From the NCBI GenBank assembly GCA_910586315.1, contig CAJUIP010000001.1:111814-175813 (forward strand): a DNA stretch of 64,000 bases, in the 5' to 3' direction. The notes under the pieces are model-generated. The model had not been told where the DNA came from. It ran no database searches and saw nothing but the letters and a program-made list of their open reading frames with translations. Shown piece by piece: positions 9,361 through 17,641 of this stretch (the first letter of the stretch is position 1; each line of letters opens with the position of its first letter). This DNA comes from an uncultured Lachnospiraceae bacterium. Its GTDB lineage: Bacteria > Bacillota > Clostridia > Lachnospirales > Lachnospiraceae. The translations under genes and the position numbers were made by a program.

Positions 9361-10284
9361 ATGACACAACAGGGGATAGAGGTTTTTTTGGCAGTAGCGA
9401 AGCTGGGGAGCGTCTCCGCCGCCGCCCAGTCGCTGTACATCACCCAGCCGGCAGTGAGCCGCCATCTGCACGCTCTGGAGGAAGATTTGAACTGTATGCT
9501 GTTTGTGCGGGGCCGCGGGAAGCGCCAGGTCGAACTTACCCCTCAGGGCCGGGATTTTGTTCCGATGGCGGAAAAATGGCAGTTGTTGTGGCGGGAGGCG
9601 CGGGAAGTAACCGGCCCAGGCCGGACACGGACCCTGCGGGTCGCCTCGGTAGGGAGCCTGTCCACGTATCTGCTTCCCCCGGTGTTCCGGGAATTTCTTG
9701 CTCCGGGCCGCGCCCTCACCTTCCACAACTATCACTCCCGGGAAGCTTACAGCTATGTTGCCCAGGGGCTGGTGGATATCGCCCTGATCTCCGACCATAT
9801 GTACCATCCCCAGGTGGAGACGGTGCCCGCCTTTCGTTCCTCCATGGTACTGGTTACCGGACCCGGTCTGCCCTGGCCGGATACGGTTCACCCCTCTCAG
9901 CTGGACCCGTCCAGAGAACTGCGCCTGCCCTGGAACCCGGAGTATGACCTTTGGCACTCTTTCTGGTTCAGTCCGGCGGCGGTCCCGCGCGCAGCCCTGG
10001 ACCAGATGTCTCTGCTGGAGGAATTCTTTTCCTGGCGGGACAACTGGCCCGACAGCTGGGCTGTTGTTCCGGCCGTGGCCGCTGTTCCCCTTGCCCGGAA
10101 GCTGGGGCTTGTCATCCGCACGCTGGACAGTGGTCCGACCGATGAGATCATCTATTACCTCCGGGGGCCCAGACAGGAGGAAACCCTTATTTCAACGTTT
10201 CTCGAGTGCCTGGATTTTGAGTTAAGCAAACGCTCAGAGGTGGAATCCATGCTACGGATCAAAGACAACGGAACTCCGGCCTGA
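9361..10284 (+). CDS. LysR family transcriptional regulator
   Basis: This 307-residue LysR protein has the N-terminal winged helix-turn-helix (FLAVAKLGSVSAAAQSLYIT then QPAVSRHLHALEEDL, residues 8-45), followed by the linker helix and a type 2 periplasmic-binding-like effector domain (RTLRVASVGSLSTYLLPPVF from about residue 85). The ATG follows TAGGAGCGAGATT. It is divergent from the MATE exporter at 7912-9246, the classical arrangement of a LysR regulator with its target. The coinducer is unknown. The coding region is GC-rich like the exporter, suggesting they moved or evolved together. Confidence 0.9.
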   Translation: MTQQGIEVFLAVAKLGSVSAAAQSLYITQPAVSRHLHALEEDLNCMLFVRGRGKRQVELTPQGRDFVPMAEKWQLLWREAREVTGPGRTRTLRVASVGSLSTYLLPPVFREFLAPGRALTFHNYHSREAYSYVAQGLVDIALISDHMYHPQVETVPAFRSSMVLVTGPGLPWPDTVHPSQLDPSRELRLPWNPEYDLWHSFWFSPAAVPRAALDQMSLLEEFFSWRDNWPDSWAVVPAVAAVPLARKLGLVIRTLDSGPTDEIIYYLRGPRQEETLISTFLECLDFELSKRSEVESMLRIKDNGTPA

Positions 10285-10672
10285 TTGTTTTCCTGTCCGC
10301 AGTATGCTCCGCTCGAAACGCTTTCTTATGGTAAAAGCCTGCCTTTGCCTAAGTGAAGTCTGCCTTTCCTTAAGTGGACGGCGGTGATATCCGATGTGGC
10401 CTCTTTTGACCCCAACATCTTACTAAAAAAAGTGAGGATTAAACGATTGACGGCATAAGAAGGACGTAATGATAGCATGTTTTTTACCATGACGTTTCAT
10501 GATGCAAATATGCTAAAATAAATTTCAAAAAATGGTACAATGATCCATATTTATAGAAGGGGGACGGTTGTTTGGGTTTATGAATAAACTGGGATGTTCA
10601 TAAAAGATAATGTGGAGATTTGGTTAAGAAAAGCTTATAGGAACTATTGTTGGCGTGATTGGAGAAAACAAA
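10285..10672. other. Non-coding interval with a short direct repeat
   Basis: No gene was found. An imperfect 22-bp tandem repeat is present at about 10338-10378 (CTGCCTTTGCCTAAGTG then CTGCCTTTCCTTAAGTG). Base composition changes here from GC-rich (LysR) to AT-rich (HD gene), marking a boundary into accessory DNA. Confidence 0.4.
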
Positions 10673-11344
10673 ATGGATAGAAAAACATTTCGTGTATTAG
10701 AAAATTACATGTTAGATATGATGAAAGACTCGGCACATGATTCGTTACATGTTTATAGAGTATTATGCCAAGCATTACGAATAGCAAGAGGATATAATGA
10801 AGTAAATCAAGACATTTTGATTGCAAGTTGCCTTCTCCATGATATTGGACGAATGAAAGAGTTTCAGAACCCCAAATTGTGTCATGCCATAGAGGGGGGA
10901 AAAATGGCATATATGTTTATGAAAGAGTTAGGATGGAACGAAGAAGATTGCACACATATACAGGATTGTATTACAACACATAGCTTTCGGACGGATAATC
11001 AACCCAAAACATTAGAAGCAAAAATACTTTTTGATGCAGATAAATTAGATGTTTCTGGCGCCTTGGGAATCGCTCGTTCGTTGATTTACAAGGGGCAGGT
11101 TGGTGAACCTCTATATGTAGTGGATGAAGAAAATAAGATATATAAAGGACAAAAGCTATGTGAACCGGAGTCATTTTTGAAAGAATACTATTTTAAATTA
11201 ATTCCATTATATGAAAAATTTTATACAGAAGAAGCATTTAAAATTGCTCAAAAGAGGAAGGCTATGACTACGATGTTTTATAATGAGTTGCTTGACGAAA
11301 TATCAATCGGCGATTTACAGAAATTACTAAATTTTAAAAGTTAG
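10673..11344 (+). CDS. HD-domain metal-dependent phosphohydrolase
   Basis: About 223 residues from ATG 10673, chosen because GGAG lies 8 bases upstream; the in-frame GTG at 10655 lacks a binding site. HD-superfamily metal ligands are visible: HDSLHVYRV near residue 22, LLHDIGRMKEF (the HD pair) near 60, an H at ITTHSFR, and FDADKLD with the final Asp near 120. The C-terminal 80 residues (YYFKLIPLYEKFYTEEA) match the helical end of the YedJ/YpgQ-like single-domain HD hydrolases, some of which act on nucleotides. The substrate is not predictable. The gene is AT-rich and stands alone in accessory DNA. Confidence 0.8.
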   Translation: MDRKTFRVLENYMLDMMKDSAHDSLHVYRVLCQALRIARGYNEVNQDILIASCLLHDIGRMKEFQNPKLCHAIEGGKMAYMFMKELGWNEEDCTHIQDCITTHSFRTDNQPKTLEAKILFDADKLDVSGALGIARSLIYKGQVGEPLYVVDEENKIYKGQKLCEPESFLKEYYFKLIPLYEKFYTEEAFKIAQKRKAMTTMFYNELLDEISIGDLQKLLNFKS

Positions 11345-11968
11345 GGGAGATTGAAATGTGACCATCTCATTTGATTTGTAATAAGGAGTTTGAAAAATTA
11401 AACTGTGAAATACATTACTGATGTAATATTTATGATAATTTAGGCGATGTTATAACATATGAACATATTGACAAGCCAGGTGTTTTTTTTGAAATAATGA
11501 TATGGTTAAATGATAATAAAATATTGTCTTTAGTTTTTGACTTTGATGGGTACATAATAGGAGTAGAACTGAGGGAACGAGAACGAAAAAAATTCAATTT
11601 CTTTGTTAAAGAGAAATTACAATGGGATTTTTTATATATTCCCTAAGAATTGTCTCAATTTAGATAATGAGACAATAAATTATTATTTGGATTACTATAA
11701 TAATAATGTGGTTATTAATGATAGTTACGCTCGAAGATTAGTGGACGAGGTGTATCAGATAGTAAAATCATTAAGAAGTATAATGGAGCCTTGTGATAGT
11801 TGGAAATTCTTAGAGCAAATTCTTAAACATGCTCCTCAGGCTCTATTCGATCAATCTTTTTATCGGCAGCAAGGTTATGAAACTCAGCTATCTGTTTTAC
11901 CGCCGAATGTTCATCCAGACAATAATAGTAATTATACAATTATCCAAATCGTAGCGGGTGTAAAATAA
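11345..11968 (+). pseudogene. Overlapping remnants of one or two unrecognised genes
   Basis: Two overlapping frames look coding but lack proper starts. The first (about 11440-11645) reads DNLGDVITYEHIDKPGVFFE and onward, with an in-frame TGA just upstream after LICNKEFEKLNCEIHY. The second (11603-11968) begins at a TTG without a ribosome binding site and contains NDSYARRLVDEVYQIVKSLR and a C-terminal SVLPPNVHPDNN. I recognise neither family. The interrupted first frame and missing starts suggest decay after insertion of nearby mobile elements; a short functional protein from the second frame is not excluded. Confidence 0.4.
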
Positions 11969-12017
11969 TGGCGCAAAGAGGAAAGGCGTGTGGTTTCTGT
12001 TCTTCATATGGTATGAG

Positions 12018-12167
12018 TCTTGTTTAAGCGTAGTTCCATTATAATATGGAATGGGGAAAAGATGGTTGTGTTAGCCATCTTTTTTCTTGTTAATGGATAA
12101 ATTTCTTTACTTTTATAGTTTTACAGTGGCAAAACACCCACTAATGCAATAACATGTTTATATTTGC
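12018..12167 (+). repeat. 150-bp interspersed repeat with internal terminator, copy 1
   Basis: This stretch (TCTTGTTTAAGCGTAGTTCC through CACCCACTAATGCAATAACATGTTTATATTT) recurs with few changes at 50030-50200. It includes a near-palindrome TTCCATTATAATATGGAA and a clean terminator hairpin, AAAAGATGG/CCATCTTTTTT (12057-12085). The copy at 50030 continues into an IS630-type end (TTTAGCTAAATAATTATTCC), whereas this copy is cut at TTTATATTT by the IS30-like element. Confidence 0.7.
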
Positions 12168-12172
12168 TGACT

Positions 12173-13854
12173 TGAAATTTTAAATTCCAGTGCAGAGTTA
12201 AATTCCGCAGGGGTTTAAATTTTTCAGTGTTTCCACATTTTTTTAGAGTAATAATTCTTGATATCTGCTATAATTATGCCAACTCCTCAAAAAGTTTTCT
12301 GTTTTTGGGCATGGCAAACGGGCCACTGAGAATCCGTGTGCGAGACGGAATTCCACCGGCCACATCTAAAAAATGTGAAAAGTTTACTTCCAGTCCGACA
12401 GCAGATTTTTGAGATAGTTGATTAGTGGTTAAAGCGGATCAGCTTAGGTGTCAGATTGACCTGGCAGGTCCAATCCGCCTAAGCTGAAATGCTTTCAAAG
12501 TCTCTGCACCAAATGTTTCCAGCGCCATGCTGTATGGGGTTCTTCCTCTAAGGATTTCCCTTGGGGGCGAATGGATATGGTTCACAATCGTGTTTACATC
12601 CCATTGGGTAAGAAACTCAAAGCTGCTTCCTTTGGGGAGAACCATCCGAAGCATCGTGTGTGCCTGTTCCAGACCGCCTTTCTGACCGCTCTGCATTGGG
12701 TCACAGTAGTAAATGCTGGAGCGCTGGTTTCCACTCACACCAGTTTCCGGTGCGGTGGGATCTCCGAATTCCGAGCCACGGTCTGTCAGAATATATTCGA
12801 ATACAGAGGCGAATTCACAGGTTCCCATACGCTCTTCCAGTCGGTCAAATACGAGGCGTACAGCACCTTCTGTGCAACGATTCATAAGGAATGCAAGGAA
12901 AAGCTTCTCTTTTGTAAAAAACAAGGTGAGCAGGGTTTTCTTTAACTCTCTTGAGGAATGGACGGTATCCATTTCGACATATGAGGAAAGTTCCAGGCTA
13001 CAGAAGTCACGGTATAATCGATTGGAAAAAACTGTCCGGTCTGTGATTTGTGACATTTCCTTGGTTTGAAACGGATTTTGCGCTTCAGGTCAATGTTGCG
13101 TGCAGGAAACAGTCCCTGATCCAAATAAGAATACATGGTACGTACAGACATCCCTAATTCCGGATGGTTGGTCAGGATATGATAAGGGGACTGTCCTTGT
13201 GTAATCAGAGGGGAAATGACCTTATCTTTCAGATGTAATTCCTTTCTGGTCATGTTGATCCCGGCTCTGGAATCCCGAAGCTTCTCCCGGTATTTTCTGT
13301 CTGCGAACCGCGCATTGTAACTATACTTATGGGCAATGGTACAAAGATGGATCTTCTTTGTACAGCCATTACAGACATAAGGAGCCTTATCCAGTCTGCC
13401 GAAATGCTCCTTTTCAAAGTCTTTGCATGTCTGGTTACAGGTTTGGCAGGAAGCGCACTTACCCCCACAAAGAATGAGTTTGCCACAGGCATTGGTCTTT
13501 TTACAATGGTAACGATGGGTACAGAAATTTTTGGCATTATAAAACGAACCTTTATGATACCAGCCAGAAAGCCGGTGGGCTTTTACCTCTTTTGAGATGG
13601 TGGCAGGATCCTTGCAGAGGAATCTGGCGATGTCCTTAAAGGATGTACCTTTGTTCCACTCATTTTCGATATAAATACGGTCTTCAAGAGTAAGATGCTT
13701 TTGATTACCAGGAATATATATTTACTCATACTGCTCCTCCTTCTACTGCTGTCAGAAGGAGAGATAAGAATAGCACTTTTGTATGAAAGAGTAAATATCA
13801 ACTATGCAAGAGTGAATTCCACCATATAAGGGGACAGTGGAATTTAAAATTTCA
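12173..13854 (-). mobile_element. IS30-like insertion sequence, defective
   Basis: The terminal inverted repeats are exact over 17 bp: TGAAATTTTAAATTCCA (12173-12189) and TGGAATTTAAAATTTCA (13838-13854). Inside is a frameshifted IS30-type transposase on the minus strand. The left end with its subterminal 130 bp recurs at 16980-17110. The right end recurs at 17442-17458 and with 110 bp of flank at 47751-47852. No clean target-site duplication was identified. Confidence 0.7.
12451..13735 (-). pseudogene. IS30 family transposase, broken by frameshifts
   Basis: Reading the minus strand from 13735, successive frames give an N-terminal HTH piece, a Cys-rich segment, a segment starting MTRKELHLKDKVISPLITQG (12942-13253), and a DDE catalytic segment of 201 codons (12451-13056) with FEYILTDRGSEFGDP, LVFDRLEERMG and the IS30 end VNHIHSPPREILRGRTPY. 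These pieces correspond to one transposase of about 430 residues but need at least two frame changes, near 13050 and near 13590. IS30 transposases catalyse cut-and-paste or circle-mediated transposition. It appears inactive. Confidence 0.75.
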
Positions 13855-13957
13855 TTTTTCATTGTTTGATATGGGATTATAAAAGTATTGAAAGCAGGCT
13901 GCCAATCGGGTATAATTTAGAAAAAAGTGAATAATCCTGAGAGATAGGAGGTGCTTT

Positions 13958-14176
13958 ATGCTGACTGCAGTAAAGGGATATTACAACGGAAGCCAGATTG
14001 TGATAGATGAGGATGTAAAAATGGCAGTAGGTCAAGAAGTTATTATCACGATTCTTGATATGCCAAAGGCAGGAAAAGAGATTGATTTAAGCCGGTATAT
14101 GGGCAGAGGTGAGAAGATGTTTCAATCAGACGCGCAGGAATATATTAAGGAGTTAAGAGAAAATGACAGGGTATAG
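13958..14176 (+). CDS. Antitoxin of a PIN-domain toxin-antitoxin pair
   Basis: A 72-residue protein with GATAGGAGGTG upstream of its ATG. The N-terminal half (LTAVKGYYNGSQIVIDEDVK then VGQEVIITILD) is a short beta-rich segment similar to the AbrB-like/DUF2281 antitoxins that pair with VapC toxins. The C-terminal half (IDLSRYMGRGEKMF then AQEYIKELRENDRV) is a charged helix of the kind that inserts into the toxin active site. Its stop overlaps the toxin start by 14 bases, indicating translational coupling. Such antitoxins usually repress their own promoter together with the toxin. Confidence 0.75.
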   Translation: MLTAVKGYYNGSQIVIDEDVKMAVGQEVIITILDMPKAGKEIDLSRYMGRGEKMFQSDAQEYIKELRENDRV

Positions 14177-14588
14177 AAAAGTATTTTTGGATACGGCTCC
14201 GATTATATACTTCCTGGATGATGACAGGAACTTCGGACAGAAAATGAAAAGTATTTTTGAGGAAATTTTAAGGGCGGATAAACAGATGATTACTTCTGTG
14301 ATTACTTGTGAAGAATATCTGGTATATCCGTACCGTACAAATAATATAGAAAAGGAACAGGCTTTTTTCGAGTTTATTTCGGATTGTGGTATTCCAACCT
14401 GTTCAATAGAACAGAAGATTGCGAAGAAAGCAGCAAAAATACGAGCCGAGTATAAAGATTTTAAGGCTATGGATGCTTTGCAGCTGGCTGCCGCCTGTGC
14501 ATTAGGGTGCGACTTGTTTCTTACAAATGATAAGCAGCTAAGGCAGTTTAAAGAATTAAGATGTATTACTGTTGAAGAATGGCAGTAG
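14163..14588 (+). CDS. PIN-domain ribonuclease toxin (VapC-like)
   Basis: A 141-residue PIN domain with its acidic residues intact: KVFLDTAPIIYFL (first Asp, residue 10), VITCEEYLVYP (Glu near 50), DFKAMDALQLAAA (Asp near 105) and LFLTNDKQLRQF (Asp near 122). VapC-type toxins are Mg2+-dependent RNases that cut tRNA or rRNA and are neutralised by the cognate antitoxin, here the preceding overlapping gene. A terminator follows at 14629. The pair sits between IS30 and IS110 remnants, so it probably arrived by transfer and may help maintain the region. Confidence 0.88.
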   Translation: MTGYRKVFLDTAPIIYFLDDDRNFGQKMKSIFEEILRADKQMITSVITCEEYLVYPYRTNNIEKEQAFFEFISDCGIPTCSIEQKIAKKAAKIRAEYKDFKAMDALQLAAACALGCDLFLTNDKQLRQFKELRCITVEEWQ

Positions 14589-14628
14589 GGAAGAAAATTA
14601 GGTGAAACTATTGTTGAGAACGGAGTGA

Positions 14629-14664
14629 AAACGCTTTGTGTGGAAACACATGAGGCGTTTTTTT
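14629..14664 (+). terminator. Rho-independent terminator after the PIN toxin
   Basis: AACGC-TTTGTGT / ACACATGA-GGCGTT forms a stem with a GGAA loop, followed by a run of seven T. Confidence 0.8.
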
Positions 14665-14832
14665 AATGTCATGAGTCCTTTCATTTTTCTAAAAAAGTCC
14701 CAGGGAATCCTATTTATTTAATGAAAGGCTTTCATAGCCGTCGCACCTTGACAACAGAATATTGTTTTTGTCCTATTAAACACAAGCTGGTTCTGAGCAT
14801 GCGAGGGGTGCGCCAGGGCAGAAATGCTGCGA

Positions 14833-15761
14833 TCAACATCCACTCAAAATAGATTCTGGCAGGAATCTGATGACATATATTGGCCAAATATGTTGTGCGA
14901 AGATGGAGCCAGCCAGGGACTTATGGGGACTGCCGCTCACCAAAGGAGGGGGAATCAGGCTGTTGGAAAGACGGGGAAATGAGATCGTAAGGGGGTCATA
15001 GAGGCACTTGTCAAGCCTGTATGAATTGCGTGCCGCAGCCTGTACTATTTTTGCAGTCTCTTCCGGGTCGGCAATACGGCCCCGGCTTTTGGAGTTGATG
15101 AATGCAACGAGGTCTTCAATGGAAGATGTCACAATGTCATCATTGGTTGTGTACTCCGTAAGTATAGCTTCTGCTGTGGCCCCATATTTGTTTGAAAAAG
15201 GGTGCTCCCCATTGCGGAGCAGTGCATACTCACTGAATTTCAGGAAAATGTTGTTCAACATGTAAGTCTTCTCCCTGGCAATACATTCGGTGATGTGCAT
15301 GCGGTGTCTGGTCAGCCGCTGGAGGGCGAGGTACTGGGAACCGCGCCAGGGCTTGATGCTGATGCGGCCTACACGGGCAAAATCAGCGATGACAAAGGAA
15401 TCAATGTCATCATTCTTTCCGATGTCGTTAAAAGACTTCTTATAGTTCCTGACTTCCTTTGGATTGAGACAGTAAACACGGACAGAGAATGGGGCCAACA
15501 GCTCATTGGCAGACAGGAAGTTCGCCAGATGGACGCCATAAAAGCCTGTGGATTCCATGCCGATCACGACATATTTGAACGGATGGTTTGCCTTGAGGAC
15601 ATCAACAATCATGCTTTCCAGAAGTTCTGCTCCTTCCTGGGAATTGGGAGCCTGTTTCATTTTGATGAAGAAGTCCTGATGGAAGTCCAGTGCAGAAATG
15701 ACATGGATACGGGATGCAATGTCAATCCCAACAAAAAGCGTTGAGAGGTAATCAATAGGTT
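14833..15761 (-). pseudogene. IS110 family transposase, 3'-truncated
   Basis: The frame is open from about 15761, upstream of its first ATG (15660), and reads LFVGIDIASRIHV, the DEDD first-Asp motif of IS110. The internal sequence (VIGMESTGFYGVHLANFL, YCLNPKEVRNYKKS, DDIDSFVIADFARVG) supplies the rest of the RuvC-like domain. After about residue 240 (RLDKCLYDPL) the sequence no longer matches the family and the C-terminal transposase_20 domain is absent. No normal start codon is seen for the upstream part, though AAGGTGG stands at its head. IS110 enzymes act with a bridge RNA from the element ends; the missing half argues against activity. Confidence 0.75.
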
Positions 15762-15904
15762 CTTTTACGGATCATCACCACCTTTCATAGCAGGAATCAA
15801 GAATGTAATCATGGCTTGTCCCAGATCACTATGCCGCCCTAAACCTCGCATTATCAGCACTATCCGGAAAGAAATACCCTGCTGGTGGCTAGTGTATTGA
15901 CTCG

Positions 15905-15987
15905 TTTATATTTAGCTAAATATATATTTGTATAAATCTATTTACAGTATATATTATTGGCATTATATATTAGGCTAAATATAAATA
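15905..15987. mobile_element. MITE-like element with IS630-type ends
   Basis: The left arm TTTATATTTAGCTAAATATA (15905-15924) contains a perfect 18-bp palindrome and is mirrored by TATATTAGGCTAAATATAAATAG (about 15965-15987). The interior is only about 40 bp, AT-rich and non-coding. Closely related ends occur at 50190-50210 and, diverged, at 43985-44000 and 44360-44385 beside IS630 transposase fragments. That suggests a short non-autonomous IS630/Tc1-type element. Confidence 0.55.
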
Positions 15988-16260
15988 GGTTGCTACACTA
16001 GATGCCGGAATGCAGCATTTGTATAATAAGTCCTGGCATAGCATTAGGGCTGCAGGCTTTCTTGGCAATAGCATAAACTTTGCTGGAGTTGCGGAGCAGT
16101 GACCATAGCTACAGTTCTTATGAACCTTATTGTAACATCTGGGGCCATGACTATAAAGTAACTTATTAACCAATAGACAGAGAATGGATGAACCAGCATG
16201 ATTGAAGAAGAATCTTCGGAAAGAATGTTTAGAATTATCCTTCTGTCTAATCAAAAAAAG

Positions 16261-16300
16261 AATAAGTCTGTAAGCTGTTTTTCTTGCTTACAAACTTATT
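16261..16300. other. Inverted repeat upstream of short Rpn-tail gene
   Basis: AATAAGTCTGTAAGC (16261-16275) and GCTTACAAACTTATT (16286-16300) pair over 14 of 15 bases with a T-rich loop. It lies just before the ribosome binding site of the gene at 16319 and could be a terminator for upstream transcription or a leader structure. Confidence 0.5.
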
Positions 16301-16318
16301 ATACGAGGAGTTGAGATT

Positions 16319-16528
16319 ATGTGCCGTGAGATGGATCAGATTTACAAAGAAGGCGCAAAGATTGGAAAGGCAGAAGGCATTGAGATTGGTGAGATGAAAG
16401 CAAAGCGTGAGACTGCACTTACTTTGGCGGAGAGAGGTATGACTGCAACGGATATTGCTGATATTGTTAAAGTCAGCCTGAAAATTGTCCAGGAATGGTT
16501 GTTCGGGAATGTCAGTTTAGCAAAATAA
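16319..16528 (+). CDS. Short Rpn/PD-(D/E)XK-transposase tail-like protein, copy 1
   Basis: A 69-residue protein with ATACGAGGAG upstream of its ATG. It begins MCREMDQIYKEGAKIGKAEG, has the GIEIGEMKAK repeat-like stretch, and ends ERGMTATDIADIVKVSLKIV followed by QEWL. This is the C-terminal tail of Rpn-type proteins without the nuclease domain: charged glycine-spaced repeats, then a small helix-turn-helix-like end. The good ribosome binding site and own terminator (16546-16597) suggest it is expressed on its own. A paralogue with the same layout follows at 16689. Function is unknown; binding to intact Rpn proteins is a guess. Confidence 0.6.
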   Translation: MCREMDQIYKEGAKIGKAEGIEIGEMKAKRETALTLAERGMTATDIADIVKVSLKIVQEWLFGNVSLAK

Positions 16529-16545
16529 ATTGTAAAACCATGATC

Positions 16546-16597
16546 CCACTGTGGATAAGAACAGAGCGTTAGTTTCATATCCACAGTGGCTTTTTTT
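16546..16597 (+). terminator. Rho-independent terminator
   Basis: A perfect 12-bp stem CCACTGTGGATA (16546-16557) / TATCCACAGTGG (16578-16589), followed by a T7 run. Confidence 0.9.
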
Positions 16598-16688
16598 ATA
16601 CTCGGATTCTGGTTTCTGTGTCAGATATTTTCAGTGAAATCTTGGCGAAGCATGTGTATGAATTAAAAGAGACTCAGGAGTTGATATT

Positions 16689-16922
16689 ATGTGTTGTGAA
16701 ATGGAGCAGATTTACAAAGAGGGTGTGAAACTTGGTGAAGAACGTGGCAGGGTTCGGGGTATTGCCGAAGGTGTGGCTGTCGGCGAGATGAAGATGGTAA
16801 AAGAGATTGCCTATGAGCTTCGTAACAGGGGCATGTCAGCTGATAAGATAGCAGAAGTGGTTGAAGTCAGTCTGGAAACAGTCCAGAAATGGTTTGCTGA
16901 TCGGGCGGCTTTAGCAAAATAA
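16689..16922 (+). CDS. Short Rpn/PD-(D/E)XK-transposase tail-like protein, copy 2
   Basis: A 77-residue protein with CTCAGGAG upstream. It begins MCCEMEQIYKEGVKLGEERG, continues with GIAEGVAVGEMKMVK, and ends NRGMSADKIAEVVEVSLETV followed by QKWF. It is clearly homologous along its full length to the gene at 16319 (same start motif, repeat zone and end), with diverged DNA, so the pair is an old duplication kept open in both copies. It lacks the nuclease domain seen in the full-length Rpn protein at 329-1291. Confidence 0.6.
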   Translation: MCCEMEQIYKEGVKLGEERGRVRGIAEGVAVGEMKMVKEIAYELRNRGMSADKIAEVVEVSLETVQKWFADRAALAK

Positions 16923-16979
16923 GAAACTTAAGTTTTTTATATTTGGGAGAATGAAACGAAAATGAGACGATATTGCAGC

Positions 16980-17458
16980 TGACTTGAAATTTTAAATTCC
17001 AGTGCAGAGTTAAATTCCACATGGGTTTAAATTTTTCAGTGTTTCCACATTTTTTTAGAGTAAAAAGTCTTGATATCTGCTATAATTATGCCAACTCCCT
17101 AAAAAGTTTTCTGTTGCTGAATTGAAAAAGTAAATTCCAGTGCAGAAGTAAATTCCACATATGCTTTAGAACTTATGTTTTTTAAAGGAATTTCGGGCGT
17201 AACCTCACTCAGTGTTACCACGTATGGAAAAGAATTTTGGAAAAATACTTTATTTTGTGTCAAGTACTTTATATATGTCAAACAGTTGTATGTAGAGGTA
17301 AATTCCACTGCTTAGCGGACAGAGTTTTCTGTTTATCCTCGATGATATCAAAATACCAGATTCATTTGTCAAGGGGGCAAAGCCCCTTACGGCAGGCCCT
17401 TGACAGGCAAATCAGGTAAATTCCACTGTATGGAAGAAGAGTGGAATTTAAAATTTCA
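16980..17458. mobile_element. Deletion derivative of the IS30-like element
   Basis: The left end (TTGAAATTTTAAATTCCAG at about 16983 with about 130 bp of flank) is nearly identical to 12172-12300. The right end TGGAATTTAAAATTTCA is at 17442-17458. Between them no transposase remains. The interior holds related AAATTCCA(C/G)TG motifs (17117, 17149, 17300, 17416) and a TGTCAAGGG/CCCTTGACA hairpin at 17368-17406. It is a MITE-like relic of the element at 12173-13854. Confidence 0.65.
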
Positions 17459-17460
17459 TT

Positions 17461-17526
17461 TTAGGTCCGGTCAAAAGTTTCCAAAATGCCATTGATTTTT
17501 CCCTCGAATTGTTTTAAAATATCCAT
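17461..17526 (-). CDS. 21-residue micropeptide, candidate type I toxin, copy 1
   Basis: ATG (complement of 17524-17526) to TAA encodes a 21-residue peptide, MDILKQFEGKINGILETFDR plus Thr, predicted amphipathic and helical. GGAAGGAG stands about 10 bases upstream. A second locus at 47857-47922 encodes a peptide of exactly the same length with a related pattern (MNIILEQYKDKIKDIFSFL). Both stop codons lie 2-4 bases from an IS30-like terminal repeat. A plus-strand promoter (TTGATT, 17 bp, TAAAAT) lies inside the coding region in both copies and points out over the ribosome binding site. A membrane-active or regulatory peptide held off by an antisense RNA fits; function is inference. Confidence 0.5.
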   Translation of the reverse strand: MDILKQFEGKINGILETFDRT

Positions 17527-17641
17527 ATCAAAACCACTCCTTCCCATTTAAACTGGTGGGAACGCCTTGGAGCTAGTAGTCACTCACTATTTTCAGTAGT
17601 TATTATACTACATTATTAAGAAAGAGTGGTTTTGTTTTTTT
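17527..17641 (+). ncRNA. Predicted antisense RNA to the micropeptide leader, copy 1
   Basis: The promoter is TTGATT (17492-17497), 17-bp spacer, TAAAAT (17515-17520), giving a start near 17527. The predicted RNA ends at the T-run 17634-17641. Its ends pair perfectly: AAAACCACTC (17530-17539) with GAGTGGTTTT (17624-17633), forming a terminator-like closing stem around about 85 bases. The 5' arm is the complement of the micropeptide ribosome binding site on the other strand. The same layout is at 47920-48039. Expression is not shown. Confidence 0.5.

Noticed and set aside
9274..9957. 227-codon minus-strand frame
   Set aside because: Antisense to the LysR gene; Pro/Arg/Gly-rich composition typical of a shadow frame in GC-rich DNA.
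15202..15744. 180-codon plus-strand frame
   Set aside because: Antisense shadow of the IS110 transposase.
17368..17406. TGTCAAGGG/CCCTTGACA hairpin as a promoter pair or riboswitch
   Set aside because: TTGACA appears only by virtue of the inverted repeat, with no -10 box at the right distance and no downstream gene on that strand.
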